In this document: piece by piece, positions 8,574 to 16,561 of the stretch | Position numbering within the stretch: the first letter of the stretch is position 1 | Layout of the letters: the number at the start of each line of letters is the position of its first letter | Notes under the pieces: model-generated | Database searches by the model: none | The model's input: the letters and a program-made list of their open reading frames with translations, nothing else | What the model was told of the DNA's origin: nothing | Translations under genes and position numbers: made by a program | DNA from: Niveispirillum irakense DSM 11586 | GTDB taxonomy: Bacteria > Pseudomonadota > Alphaproteobacteria > Azospirillales > Azospirillaceae | DNA length: 64,000 bases | Assembly: GCF_000429645.1 (NCBI RefSeq) | Contig: NZ_AUCG01000016.1 | Location: forward strand, 62,001-126,000 | Direction: 5' to 3'

Positions 8574-9965
8574 ATGCAAAAAGATAAAATGCTACAGATC
8601 GGATTGGCGGCGGGCGGTCTGATAATCGCCCTTCTGGTGGGGGGTGGCACCCTGTCCGGCGGCTTGTTCTGGCTGGGACTGGCGATCGGTCTGGGTGCTA
8701 TCCTGGCGGCCTTCCGGCTGCGCTCATCCGCAACGGTGGGGTCCACTCTTTCCAAGGAGGAAGAGTTGATGGAAACCCTCCGCCGTATCGCCTTCGACAA
8801 GTCGCCAGACCCCGTGCTGGTCGCCAATGCCACCAGCTTTGTGATCTCCAACGAAGCCGCACTGAAATTCATCAAAGCCAAGGATGTCAAACAGTTGCGG
8901 GGCGTGCTGCCGGGTGCGTTATCACCGGAGCGGCAGCCTGACGGGCGCGTCTCCGCCGACGTGGCCGGCGCCTATCTGAAAGAAGCGATCCGCGATGGCT
9001 TCCGCCGCTTCGAATGGCAGCATCAGGCGTTGGATGGCACCCCACTCCCCGTGGAAGTGACCCTGATCCCCTTCGATATGGGGGGCGATATCCATGTGCT
9101 GGTCTATTGGAAGGATATTGCCGATCTGTGGCGGTCCAGGGAACAGAGCAGCCGGCTCGCGACAGAGGTCAATCTGGTCGTCGACGGCTTCGCCGACGCC
9201 TCCACCGCCTTGCAGCAGGCCGCGACGGAGAATGCCGATCTGGCGGAACAAGGCAAAGCCCAGATGCGGGACGCCGGCGATGCGGCCAGACGTGTTTCTG
9301 CCGATACCCAGGAAGTAGCGGCAGCAGCCGGGCAGCTTTCTGCCTCCATTAACGAGATCAACCGCCGCGTTGCCGATGCGACCAGCATTTCCAATACGGC
9401 GGAAGACGAGTCGCGCCATGCCAACGAACTGATTCAGGGGCTGGCTGATATGGCCGGGAAGATCGGTACCGTGGTCAACCTGATCAATGAAATCGCAAGC
9501 CAGACCAATCTTCTGGCGCTGAACGCCACGATTGAGGCCGCCCGCGCCGGGGATGCCGGCAAGGGTTTTGCCGTAGTGGCCGGTGAGGTGAAAAATCTGG
9601 CAACCCAGACCGCCCGCGCGACCGGAGAGATTGCCGAGCAGATTGCCGGCATCCAGCACCAATCGCATATGAGCGTGGACGCCATTCAGACGGTCAGCAA
9701 AGTGCTGGCTCAGATGAAGGAAATTTCCAGCGCCATCGCCGCCAGCACCGAAGAACAGGGTGCCACCACGCGCGACATAGCCAGCCGCGCTGACAGTGTG
9801 GCAGCAGGCGTCCGGCAACTGGCCGATAATGTGGAGAATGTCGGCGCCATGGCAGCCCGGACCGGTGCAGGATCGGAAACCATGCTGATGGCAACGGCTG
9901 ATCTGGATCGCAATTTCCGCCAGCTTCGGGAAAAGGTGGCGGCCTTCATGGCCGGGCGCCCGTAA
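8574..9965 (+). CDS. Methyl-accepting chemotaxis protein, no periplasmic domain
   Basis: 463 residues from ATG 8574 (a TTG directly before it is less likely). Two closely spaced N-terminal membrane helices (about residues 8-24 and 28-46) leave no periplasmic sensor. A cytoplasmic region of about 130 residues (60-190, ending near HVLVYWKDI) looks like a PAS-type sensor. The C-terminal coiled coil carries the conserved tip NEIASQTNLLALNATIEAAR and GFAVVAGEVKNLA. It probably senses an internal or membrane-linked cue and signals to CheA/CheW. There is no che gene adjacent; the nearest set is at 45.5-51.2 kb. Repeat copy B follows the stop. Confidence 0.9.
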   Translation: MQKDKMLQIGLAAGGLIIALLVGGGTLSGGLFWLGLAIGLGAILAAFRLRSSATVGSTLSKEEELMETLRRIAFDKSPDPVLVANATSFVISNEAALKFIKAKDVKQLRGVLPGALSPERQPDGRVSADVAGAYLKEAIRDGFRRFEWQHQALDGTPLPVEVTLIPFDMGGDIHVLVYWKDIADLWRSREQSSRLATEVNLVVDGFADASTALQQAATENADLAEQGKAQMRDAGDAARRVSADTQEVAAAAGQLSASINEINRRVADATSISNTAEDESRHANELIQGLADMAGKIGTVVNLINEIASQTNLLALNATIEAARAGDAGKGFAVVAGEVKNLATQTARATGEIAEQIAGIQHQSHMSVDAIQTVSKVLAQMKEISSAIAASTEEQGATTRDIASRADSVAAGVRQLADNVENVGAMAARTGAGSETMLMATADLDRNFRQLREKVAAFMAGRP

Positions 9966-10005
9966 GCGCCGCCTGCCACCCAACACGGTATCTCATGCGC
10001 CGGGC

Positions 10006-10098
10006 GCTGCCTGCGGCAGCTTGGCTTACGCCGCACGTGCGGCGGGCCGGCGGTCGCCGGCCTCCAATCCGCCGAAAGGTCAACCTTAGGCGGATTGG
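10006..10098 (+). repeat. Compound-hairpin repeat, copy B
   Basis: Between the convergent chemoreceptor and indolepyruvate oxidoreductase genes. H2, 10006-10011 with 10015-10020; TTGGCTT core at 10021-10027; H3, a perfect 16-base palindrome at 10029-10044 centred on CACGTG; H4, 10045-10051 with 10056-10062, loop GGTC; then CTCCA and H5, 10064-10073 with 10089-10098, which holds a small inner AAGG/CCTT stem. H1 is not recognisable. H5 continues to a TTGGTAT end that abuts the opposite gene's stop codon. Confidence 0.8.
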
Positions 10099-10100
10099 TA

Positions 10101-13100
10101 TCACTCCGCCGCCGCACTGATGGTCGGCGACGGGTGGCGCCAGCGGGAAAGCAGGTCGGCCTCTGCCGCCTTCGCTTTTTTCAGATGCTCTTCCTTCACA
10201 TGGCCGAAGCCGCGGATATCCTCCGGCACGCTGGCAATTTCTACCGCCAGACCGTGGTTGGCCGGTGACAGACCGGCGAGCAACTCCTCCACCACAGCGA
10301 CATAATCGCTGATCAACTGGCGTTCCATCTGCCGTTCCGGATTGCGGGCGAAAATATCCAAGCGGGTGCCGCGCAGCCCCTTCATCTTCGCCAGCAGGCG
10401 GAAGCCCAGCATCATGGCGGGGCCGAATTCCTGCTTCTTCAGATGGCCGGTCACCGGATCAATCTGCGCCGTGGCCGGCGGGGCAAGGTGGAATTTCAGC
10501 TTATAATCGCCCTCGAACTGGCTTTTCACCTGATCGATGAAGCGGCCATCGGTATAGAGGCGTGCTACCTCATATTCATCCTTGTAGGACATCAGCTTGA
10601 ACAGATAGCGGGCGACGCTTCTGGAAAGCTGATCACGGCCGGGCGTGCGCTGGGTTTCCACCGCACGCACCCGCTCCACCAGCGCCTTGTAGCGGCCAGC
10701 ATAGGCAGCGTCCTGATAGTCAGTGAGGAAGGCCATGCGGCGTTCCACCATCTCTTCCAGGCTTTCCGACAGTTTACGGTGGGCAAAGGCACCAGAGGTA
10801 TCGGCCTTGGGCGTGGCGGCATCGATCACACGGGGCAGATCCACGGCGGCGCGGCGGCCCCAGCGGAAGGCGTCGGTGTTCATCTTCACCGCCGCACCGT
10901 TCATCTCAATGGCCTTCTCGATGGCCTCGGCGCTGGTGGGGATCAGTCCCTTCTGCCAGGCATAGCCCAGCATGAAAAGGTTGGTGGCGATGCTGTCACC
11001 GCACAGCGCCGTGGCGATCTTCGCGGCATCCAGCGCCTGCACCGACTCCGTCCCACCAAGGGCATTGGCGATGGTGCGGGTCAGGCTGCCCGAGGGCACC
11101 GTGGCGTCGGGGTTGGTGATGAAGGCGGCGGTGACATTCTCCGCCGTGTTCACCACCGCCTTGGTGCGGCCCGGTGCCATCTTGGAGATGGCATCGGCAT
11201 TGGCCGCCACCACGATATCGCAGGCCAGCACCAGATCGGCCCCGCCGGCAACGATGCGGTTGGCATGGATCAGGTCCGGCCGCTCAGCAATGCGCAGGTG
11301 GGAGGTGACGGAACCGCCCTTCTGCGCCAGGCCTGCCATATCCATGGCGGTGAAGCCGCGCCCTTCCAGATGCGTGGCCATGCCCAGGATGGCGCCGATG
11401 GTGACAACGCCGGTGCCACCAATGCCGGTGACCAGGATGTTCCAGGGCCGGTCCAGCGTGGGGATTTCCGGCTGGGGCAGCGGCCCCCACTCATCCCCAT
11501 CCTTCTTTGCCGCCGGCTTTGGCTTTTTCAAGGAACCGCCCTCGACCGTCACGAAGCTGGGGCAGAAGCCCTTCAGGCAGGAGAAATCCTTGTTGCAGCT
11601 GGATTGGTCGATCTGGCGCTTGCGGCCGAACTCCGTCTCCACCGGCACCACGGACAGGCAGGAGGACTTGGCCGAGCAATCGCCACACCCTTCACAGACC
11701 AGTTCATTCACCACCACCCGCTTGGCCGGATCGGGGAACTTGCCGCGCTTGCGGCGGCGGCGCTTTTCCGCCGCACAGGTCTGTTCATAGATCAGGATGG
11801 TGACGCCCTTTTCCTCCCGCAGGTCGCGCTGAACCTGATCCAGCTCGTCGCGGTGGAAAATCTTGGTGCCGTGCGGCAGGCCACGCCCCAGCCCGTACTT
11901 GTCCGGATTGTCGGAGACAACGACGACTCGGCTGACCCCTTCCGCATCCAGTTGCTGGGCGATGTCGAAGACGGACAGCGTGCCATCCACCGGCTGACCG
12001 CCGGTCATGGCCACGGCGTCGTTATAGAGGATCTTGTAGGTGATGTTCACCTTGGCCGAAACAGCGGCGCGCACGGCCAGAATACCGGAATGGAAATAGG
12101 TGCCGTCGCCCAGATTGGCGAAGACGTGGCTTTCCTCGGTGAAATTGTTCTGGCCGATCCAGTGTACGCCCTCGCCGCCCATCTGGCTGAACACATCGGT
12201 GTTCCGGCCCATCCAGGTGACCATGTAATGGCAGCCGATGCCGGCCAGCCCCCGGCTGCCCTCTGGCAGCTTGGTGGAGGTATTGTGCGGGCAACCGGAG
12301 CAGAAGAACGGCGTGCGGACGACAGTGGAGGAGGATGCGGCCCGCGCCATCCGCGCCTCAATCCGTGCCAGCCGCTCGCTGACATAATCATTGGGGCCGA
12401 AGGAGAGCAACCTTGCCCCCAGCACGCGGGCAATATCGATCGGGTTCAGTTCCGCCTTTTCGGTGAAAAGCGGCTGGCCGGTATGGTCCGTCTTGCCCAG
12501 CACGCGGGGGCGGCGGTCCCAATGGAAAAGCTGTTCCTTGATCTGGCTTTCCAGCAAGGAGCGCTTTTCCTCCACCACCAGCAATTCCTCGGTGGTCTGG
12601 GCAAAGGCGCGCATGCCCTCGGGCTCCAGTGGCCAGGCCATGGCGACCTTATAGATGCCCAGGCCCAGTTCGCGCGCCAGTTCCTCCCCAATCTCCAGCT
12701 CATCCAGGGCCTGGCGCACGTCCAGATAGGATTTGCCGATGGTGACCAGCCCCAGCCGGGGCGACGGGTGGCCAAAGACGACCTTGTCGAGATTGTTGGC
12801 ACGGGCGAACGCCTTGGCAGCATTCAGCTTCCAGTCGATCATCCGCGCTTCCTGGATCAGCGGGGTATCGTGCAGCCTTATATTCAGCCCGCCGGGCGGC
12901 AGGGCGAAATCCGTCGGCTCCACGATGTTCACCCGCTGCGGGTCCAGGCTGACAATGGCGGTGGTGTCGATGGTATCGGCAATGGTGGTGAAGCCAACCC
13001 AGGTGCCGGCATAGCGCGACAGGGCAAAGCCGATCAGCCCCATATCCAGGAATTCCTGCACGCCGGCCGGGTTGATCACCGGCATGAAGGCATGGATGAA

Positions 13101-13601
13101 AGCATGGTCGGACTGATGCGGCAGGGTGGAGGATTTGCAGCTATGGTCATCGCCGGCAAAGGCCAGCACGCCACCATGGCGGCTGGTGCCGGCGAAATTG
13201 GCGTGCTTGATGGCATCGATGGAGCGGTCAACGCCCGGCCCCTTGCCGTACCAGATGCCAAAGACGCCATCGACAGTGGAACCTTTCCACAGGTTCACCT
13301 GCTGGCTGCCCCAGACGGCGGTGGCCCCCAACTCCTCATTCACGCCGGGCTGGAAATGGATATTGCCCTTGGCGAGGAACTTCCGGGCCTGCCATAGCGC
13401 CTGATCATAGGCCCCCAGGGGAGAGCCACGATAACCGGAGATGAAGCCGCCCGTGTTCAAGCCCGCCGCCAGATCGCGTTGCCGCTGCAGCATGGGCAGC
13501 CGCACCAGCGCCTGCGTGCCGTTCATGAAGGCCGTGCCCTGTTCCAGGGCGTATTTGTCATCCAATGAAACGGTGGCGAGCTTGCGGGCGGCGTTGGTCA
13601 T
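10101..13601 (-). CDS. Indolepyruvate:ferredoxin oxidoreductase, fused alpha-beta subunits
   Basis: A single polypeptide of about 1166 residues joining the IorA-like part (TPP-dependent, SGYRGSPLGAYD near the N-terminus, GIGCHYM, GDGTYFHSG in the TPP-binding region), a cysteine-rich ferredoxin-like stretch (LVCEGCGDCSAKSSC...CNKDFSCLKGFCP) and the IorB-like gamma domain (GIGGTGVVTIGAIL). It oxidatively decarboxylates arylpyruvates to aryl-acyl-CoA with ferredoxin as acceptor. The long fused form is common in Proteobacteria. The start at 13601 (MTNAARK) is preferred over 13664 because GAGGGG sits ten bases upstream. No aminotransferase is adjacent. Confidence 0.93.
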   Translation of the reverse strand: MTNAARKLATVSLDDKYALEQGTAFMNGTQALVRLPMLQRQRDLAAGLNTGGFISGYRGSPLGAYDQALWQARKFLAKGNIHFQPGVNEELGATAVWGSQQVNLWKGSTVDGVFGIWYGKGPGVDRSIDAIKHANFAGTSRHGGVLAFAGDDHSCKSSTLPHQSDHAFIHAFMPVINPAGVQEFLDMGLIGFALSRYAGTWVGFTTIADTIDTTAIVSLDPQRVNIVEPTDFALPPGGLNIRLHDTPLIQEARMIDWKLNAAKAFARANNLDKVVFGHPSPRLGLVTIGKSYLDVRQALDELEIGEELARELGLGIYKVAMAWPLEPEGMRAFAQTTEELLVVEEKRSLLESQIKEQLFHWDRRPRVLGKTDHTGQPLFTEKAELNPIDIARVLGARLLSFGPNDYVSERLARIEARMARAASSSTVVRTPFFCSGCPHNTSTKLPEGSRGLAGIGCHYMVTWMGRNTDVFSQMGGEGVHWIGQNNFTEESHVFANLGDGTYFHSGILAVRAAVSAKVNITYKILYNDAVAMTGGQPVDGTLSVFDIAQQLDAEGVSRVVVVSDNPDKYGLGRGLPHGTKIFHRDELDQVQRDLREEKGVTILIYEQTCAAEKRRRRKRGKFPDPAKRVVVNELVCEGCGDCSAKSSCLSVVPVETEFGRKRQIDQSSCNKDFSCLKGFCPSFVTVEGGSLKKPKPAAKKDGDEWGPLPQPEIPTLDRPWNILVTGIGGTGVVTIGAILGMATHLEGRGFTAMDMAGLAQKGGSVTSHLRIAERPDLIHANRIVAGGADLVLACDIVVAANADAISKMAPGRTKAVVNTAENVTAAFITNPDATVPSGSLTRTIANALGGTESVQALDAAKIATALCGDSIATNLFMLGYAWQKGLIPTSAEAIEKAIEMNGAAVKMNTDAFRWGRRAAVDLPRVIDAATPKADTSGAFAHRKLSESLEEMVERRMAFLTDYQDAAYAGRYKALVERVRAVETQRTPGRDQLSRSVARYLFKLMSYKDEYEVARLYTDGRFIDQVKSQFEGDYKLKFHLAPPATAQIDPVTGHLKKQEFGPAMMLGFRLLAKMKGLRGTRLDIFARNPERQMERQLISDYVAVVEELLAGLSPANHGLAVEIASVPEDIRGFGHVKEEHLKKAKAAEADLLSRWRHPSPTISAAAE

Positions 13602-13901
13602 GTCGTCCCCTCGATTCAATATCGGCCCGTCAGAGCGGATCGATAGCATGTCCCTGTTGACCAAAAGCGTAACGTCAAAAAATAGGTCAATGCTACTGAC
13701 TTATTTTCGATCCAAATCGACGCATCTGAGGAGGCGGATCGTGCAAGAAACCGTCTCAACCGGAACGTTCCTTACTGCCGCACTGCGGTGGTGCGGCGCA
13801 TGATGCCGCACGCCCATCCGCCGATTCGGGCCATGCATCCCAGGTGACGGCTGGCCCCGATCTCGGCTAGGGTCGGGAAAACAGCAGCCCATACGGAACA
13901 T
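13602..13901. other. 300-base divergent intergenic region
   Basis: Must contain promoters for the indolepyruvate oxidoreductase (leftward) and rppH (rightward). No gene is convincing. Visible: an inverted TTGACC/GGTCAA pair at 13657-13662 and 13685-13690 in an A/T-rich stretch, a GGAACGTTCC palindrome at 13762-13771, and a 7-bp hairpin at 13777-13797. None can be tied to a known regulator. Confidence 0.4.
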
Positions 13902-14390
13902 ATGGCCATGGCCAAGCCCGATTACAGCAAACTTCCCTACCGCCCCTGTGTCGGCATCATGCTGATCAACCGGCAGGGCCGTATCTTCGTTGCCAAGCGC
14001 ACCGACACGCCCGATGCCTGGCAGATGCCCCAGGGCGGAATTGATGAGGGGGAGACGCCTGCCATCGCCGCCCTGCGGGAGCTGGAGGAAGAGATCGGCA
14101 CCGCCAAGGCCGTCGTCCTGGCGGAAAGCGGGCAATGGCTCTCCTATGACCTGCCACCCCATCTGCTGGGGCGGGTCTGGGGCGGTAAATATCGCGGGCA
14201 GACGCAGAAATGGGTCGCCTGCCGCTTCACCGGGTCGGACAGCGATATCAACATCGCCACCGAACATCCGGAATTTGATGCCTGGCAATGGGTGGATGTG
14301 GAGGCGCTGCCGCGCCTGATCGTCCCCTTCAAACGGGCGATCTATGACGCGGTGGTGGCGGAGTTCCGCCATCTTGCCGTGCCGGTCTGA
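13902..14390 (+). CDS. rppH: RNA pyrophosphohydrolase RppH
   Basis: A 162-residue Nudix hydrolase. [11 protein letters not shown] at the N-terminus and the complete Nudix box (G45 to T67, GGIDEGETP...RELEEEIGT) are typical of the RppH/IalA group of alphaproteobacteria, as is the TQKWVACRF motif. RppH removes pyrophosphate from the 5' end of mRNA and so triggers RNase E decay; related dinucleoside polyphosphate hydrolases share the fold. ACGGAA lies upstream of the ATG. A 13-bp perfect hairpin follows and is shared with the convergent patatin-like gene. Confidence 0.92.
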   Translation: MAMAKPDYSKLPYRPCVGIMLINRQGRIFVAKRTDTPDAWQMPQGGIDEGETPAIAALRELEEEIGTAKAVVLAESGQWLSYDLPPHLLGRVWGGKYRGQTQKWVACRFTGSDSDINIATEHPEFDAWQWVDVEALPRLIVPFKRAIYDAVVAEFRHLAVPV

Positions 14391-14399
14391 TAGGCTCTA

Positions 14400-14436
14400 C
14401 CCTTCCCCCGGCCAAGCAGAGCCGCCGGGGGAAGGG
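14400..14436. terminator. Strong hairpin between rppH and the patatin-like gene
   Basis: A perfect 13-bp GC-rich stem (14400-14412 with 14424-14436) and an 11-base loop, located between convergent stops. It lacks a clear T-run on either strand, so bidirectional termination is likely but not certain. Confidence 0.65.
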
Positions 14437-14444
14437 CAAAACCT

Positions 14445-15422
14445 TTACCGCTGCATCGCCAGTTCAATCGCCGGGCGCATGGCGATGGTGGCGGTATAGC
14501 CAAGCTGGATCAGTTCTTCCGCCCGCTCAAAATCCAGGATGCCGATATGGCCGATGCGCGGCGTCAGCAGCACGTCCGGCGGTTCCCCCGCCAGACGGGA
14601 CCGGGTGATGCGGTCCTGCATGATGTCGATGGAACTGGCCATCACTTCCAGGATATTGGGCGTGGGTTGCTTGGGCGCGCGGAACTGGGCGGCGAGCGAC
14701 TTTGTCCGCTCCCCCATCGCGTTCAGCGTCGCGGCAAGCTGGGCCAGCGGCTTCACCCCCGATCCGCGCGGCGGGGCCGGCGGATCGGCGGCGGCGCTGG
14801 CCTCATCATCAATCGTGTGATCAGGCAGGGAGACGCTGACCGGCCCCAACTGCGCCTTGGACAGGCGGGGGAATTGCGACAGGTCGCCATTCAGATTGAC
14901 GGCGATCACCACTTCCGCCCCCAGCGCCCGGCAGAGCGAGACCGGCACCGGGTTGACCAGCGCCCCATCCGCCAGCCACATGCCCTGGAAAGGCACAGCC
15001 GGGAACAGGCCGGGAATGGCGGCTGAAGCCCGCACCACATCCAGCATATGCCCTTCCCGCAGCCAGACCTCTTTCCCGGTGGAAAGATCAGTCGCGATGG
15101 CGGCAAAGGGGATGGGCAGGCTTTCAATCGGCACATCGGTGCGCGGGTTGCGGAACATCTCATAGGCCTTTTCCACACTGACCAGCCCACCACGGGAAAA
15201 GGTGATGTCCAGTAGTTTCAAGGCCCCCAGCATGCCGAAGCTCTGGGCATATTCCTGCAAGGCTTCCAACTGGTCGGTCAGAAAGGCAGCACCGACCACG
15301 GCACCAACAGAGGTGCCGCAGAGAATATCCGGTTTCAGGCCAATCTCATTCAGCGCCCGCAGGACACCCACATGGGCCCATCCGCGCGCCGCGCCGCTGC
15401 CCAGAGCCAAGCCGATCTTCAT
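14445..15422 (-). CDS. Patatin-like phospholipase (RssA-type)
   Basis: 325 residues when started at MKIGLALGSG (15422); the upstream in-frame extension to 15512 has no family similarity. It contains the oxyanion-hole GSGAARGWAHVGVL (residues 8-21), the nucleophile elbow GTSVG (Ser38) and the catalytic Asp of the DGA motif (Asp152). Family members are serine lipid acyl hydrolases; bacterial RssA-like proteins are mostly uncharacterised. No signal peptide or membrane helix is seen. It diverges from the sterol-desaturase-family gene across a 134-base gap, so the two could share a lipid-related regulation, though this is speculative. Confidence 0.88.
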   Translation of the reverse strand: MKIGLALGSGAARGWAHVGVLRALNEIGLKPDILCGTSVGAVVGAAFLTDQLEALQEYAQSFGMLGALKLLDITFSRGGLVSVEKAYEMFRNPRTDVPIESLPIPFAAIATDLSTGKEVWLREGHMLDVVRASAAIPGLFPAVPFQGMWLADGALVNPVPVSLCRALGAEVVIAVNLNGDLSQFPRLSKAQLGPVSVSLPDHTIDDEASAAADPPAPPRGSGVKPLAQLAATLNAMGERTKSLAAQFRAPKQPTPNILEVMASSIDIMQDRITRSRLAGEPPDVLLTPRIGHIGILDFERAEELIQLGYTATIAMRPAIELAMQR

Positions 15423-15556
15423 GTCACCGCACCGATGGAAAGAGGGGCAAAGGTATCGCCCCGATGGAGACGGATTGCCGCGTTGGGATATGTTTACTTG
15501 CACCCCAGGCACCGACGCGGCAATAAGCCCATTACATTACGCCAAAAGGAAGACTG

Positions 15557-16435
15557 ATGCGCGCGATAACCGCCCGTCTGCTCTGGCCGGGACTGCTGGG
15601 GCTCTGCATTGCAGGCTACTGGATCGGATGGCAATCAGGCCATGCGGTGCTGGCTTTCAACCTGACCTATTTCGGTCTGGCGGCCGTGTTGCTGGTGCTG
15701 GAGCGGGTGCTGCCCTATGAGCAGAGCTGGATGCCCAGCGACGGCCAGCTTTTCAACGATATCGCCCATACGGTGCTGAACAAGGGGCTGGGACAGGTGA
15801 TCGCGGCGACGGTCGCCATTGCCGGCGTCAGCCAGGCCGGGCCGGAAGCGGCGTCCGGCTGGTGGCCCGGTCATTGGCCGCTCTGGGCGCAGGTGTCGCT
15901 GGCCCTGGTGGTGGCCGAGTTCGGCCTGTACTGGGCGCATCGCACCGCCCATGAATTCCGCGCCATCTGGCACTGGCATGCCATCCATCACAGCGTCACC
16001 AAGCTGTGGATCGTCAATACCGGTCGGTTCCACTTCCTGGATTCCCTGTGGAAGACCGGTTTCGCCATGGCCGTCGCCTGGGTGGCCGGTGCGCCGAAGG
16101 ATGTGATCCTGTGGGTCTTGGCGATCACGACCTATATCGGCTTCCTGACCCACTGCAATGTGGATATGCGCTGCGGCCCGCTGAACTGGGTGTTCAGCAC
16201 GCCGGAACTGCACCGCTGGCACCATAATCGCGACCCGATCGAGGGGAACTGCAATTATGGGGAAAATCTGATCATCTGGGACGTGCTGTTCGGCACCCGC
16301 CTGCTGCCCAGCGACCGCAAGCCGCCGGTCAATATCGGCTGCAAGGATGCCGTGCCGGAGACATTCCTGGGCCAGCTCGCCTATCCGTTCCAGGCCTGGG
16401 CGCGGCGGGACTTCTGGGCCAAGAAGCTGGGCTAG
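15557..16435 (+). CDS. Sterol desaturase/fatty acid hydroxylase-family membrane protein
   Basis: A 292-residue integral membrane protein with hydrophobic helices in the N-terminal 75 residues and again in the middle. The di-iron histidine clusters are intact: HRTAHE and HWHAIHHS near 130-155, and LHRWHHNRDP near 215-225. Family members hydroxylate or desaturate lipids at the membrane using O2. The substrate cannot be told; bacterial relatives act on hopanoids, carotenoids or ornithine lipids, or are uncharacterised. Two hairpins follow the stop. Confidence 0.87.
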   Translation: MRAITARLLWPGLLGLCIAGYWIGWQSGHAVLAFNLTYFGLAAVLLVLERVLPYEQSWMPSDGQLFNDIAHTVLNKGLGQVIAATVAIAGVSQAGPEAASGWWPGHWPLWAQVSLALVVAEFGLYWAHRTAHEFRAIWHWHAIHHSVTKLWIVNTGRFHFLDSLWKTGFAMAVAWVAGAPKDVILWVLAITTYIGFLTHCNVDMRCGPLNWVFSTPELHRWHHNRDPIEGNCNYGENLIIWDVLFGTRLLPSDRKPPVNIGCKDAVPETFLGQLAYPFQAWARRDFWAKKLG

Positions 16436-16438
16436 AGT

Positions 16439-16529
16439 TAGGTTGGATCAACCTACACCGTCACCCATGCTGCGGCCGGGGTCCAGTTTCGTCGGGTACC
16501 AACCCATGATTCTGGACCCTGGCCGCAGC
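16439..16529. repeat. Two-hairpin element between convergent genes
   Basis: A 7-bp stem (16439-16445 with 16449-16455, loop GAT) is followed by an 18-bp stem with one mismatch (16469-16486 with 16512-16529) enclosing a smaller GGGT/ACCC pair. It sits between the desaturase-family gene and TamB and probably acts as a bidirectional terminator. It does not share the TTGGCTT core of the repeat at 3.7, 10.0 and 25.0 kb. Confidence 0.6.
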
Positions 16530-16561
16530 CGGGGCGACGGCGACAACGATGGCCAAGCCCC

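Noticed and set aside
10443-13397. A 984-codon open frame on the + strand
   Set aside because: It is antisense to the fused indolepyruvate oxidoreductase, which has all its family motifs. Long shadow frames are expected at this GC content.
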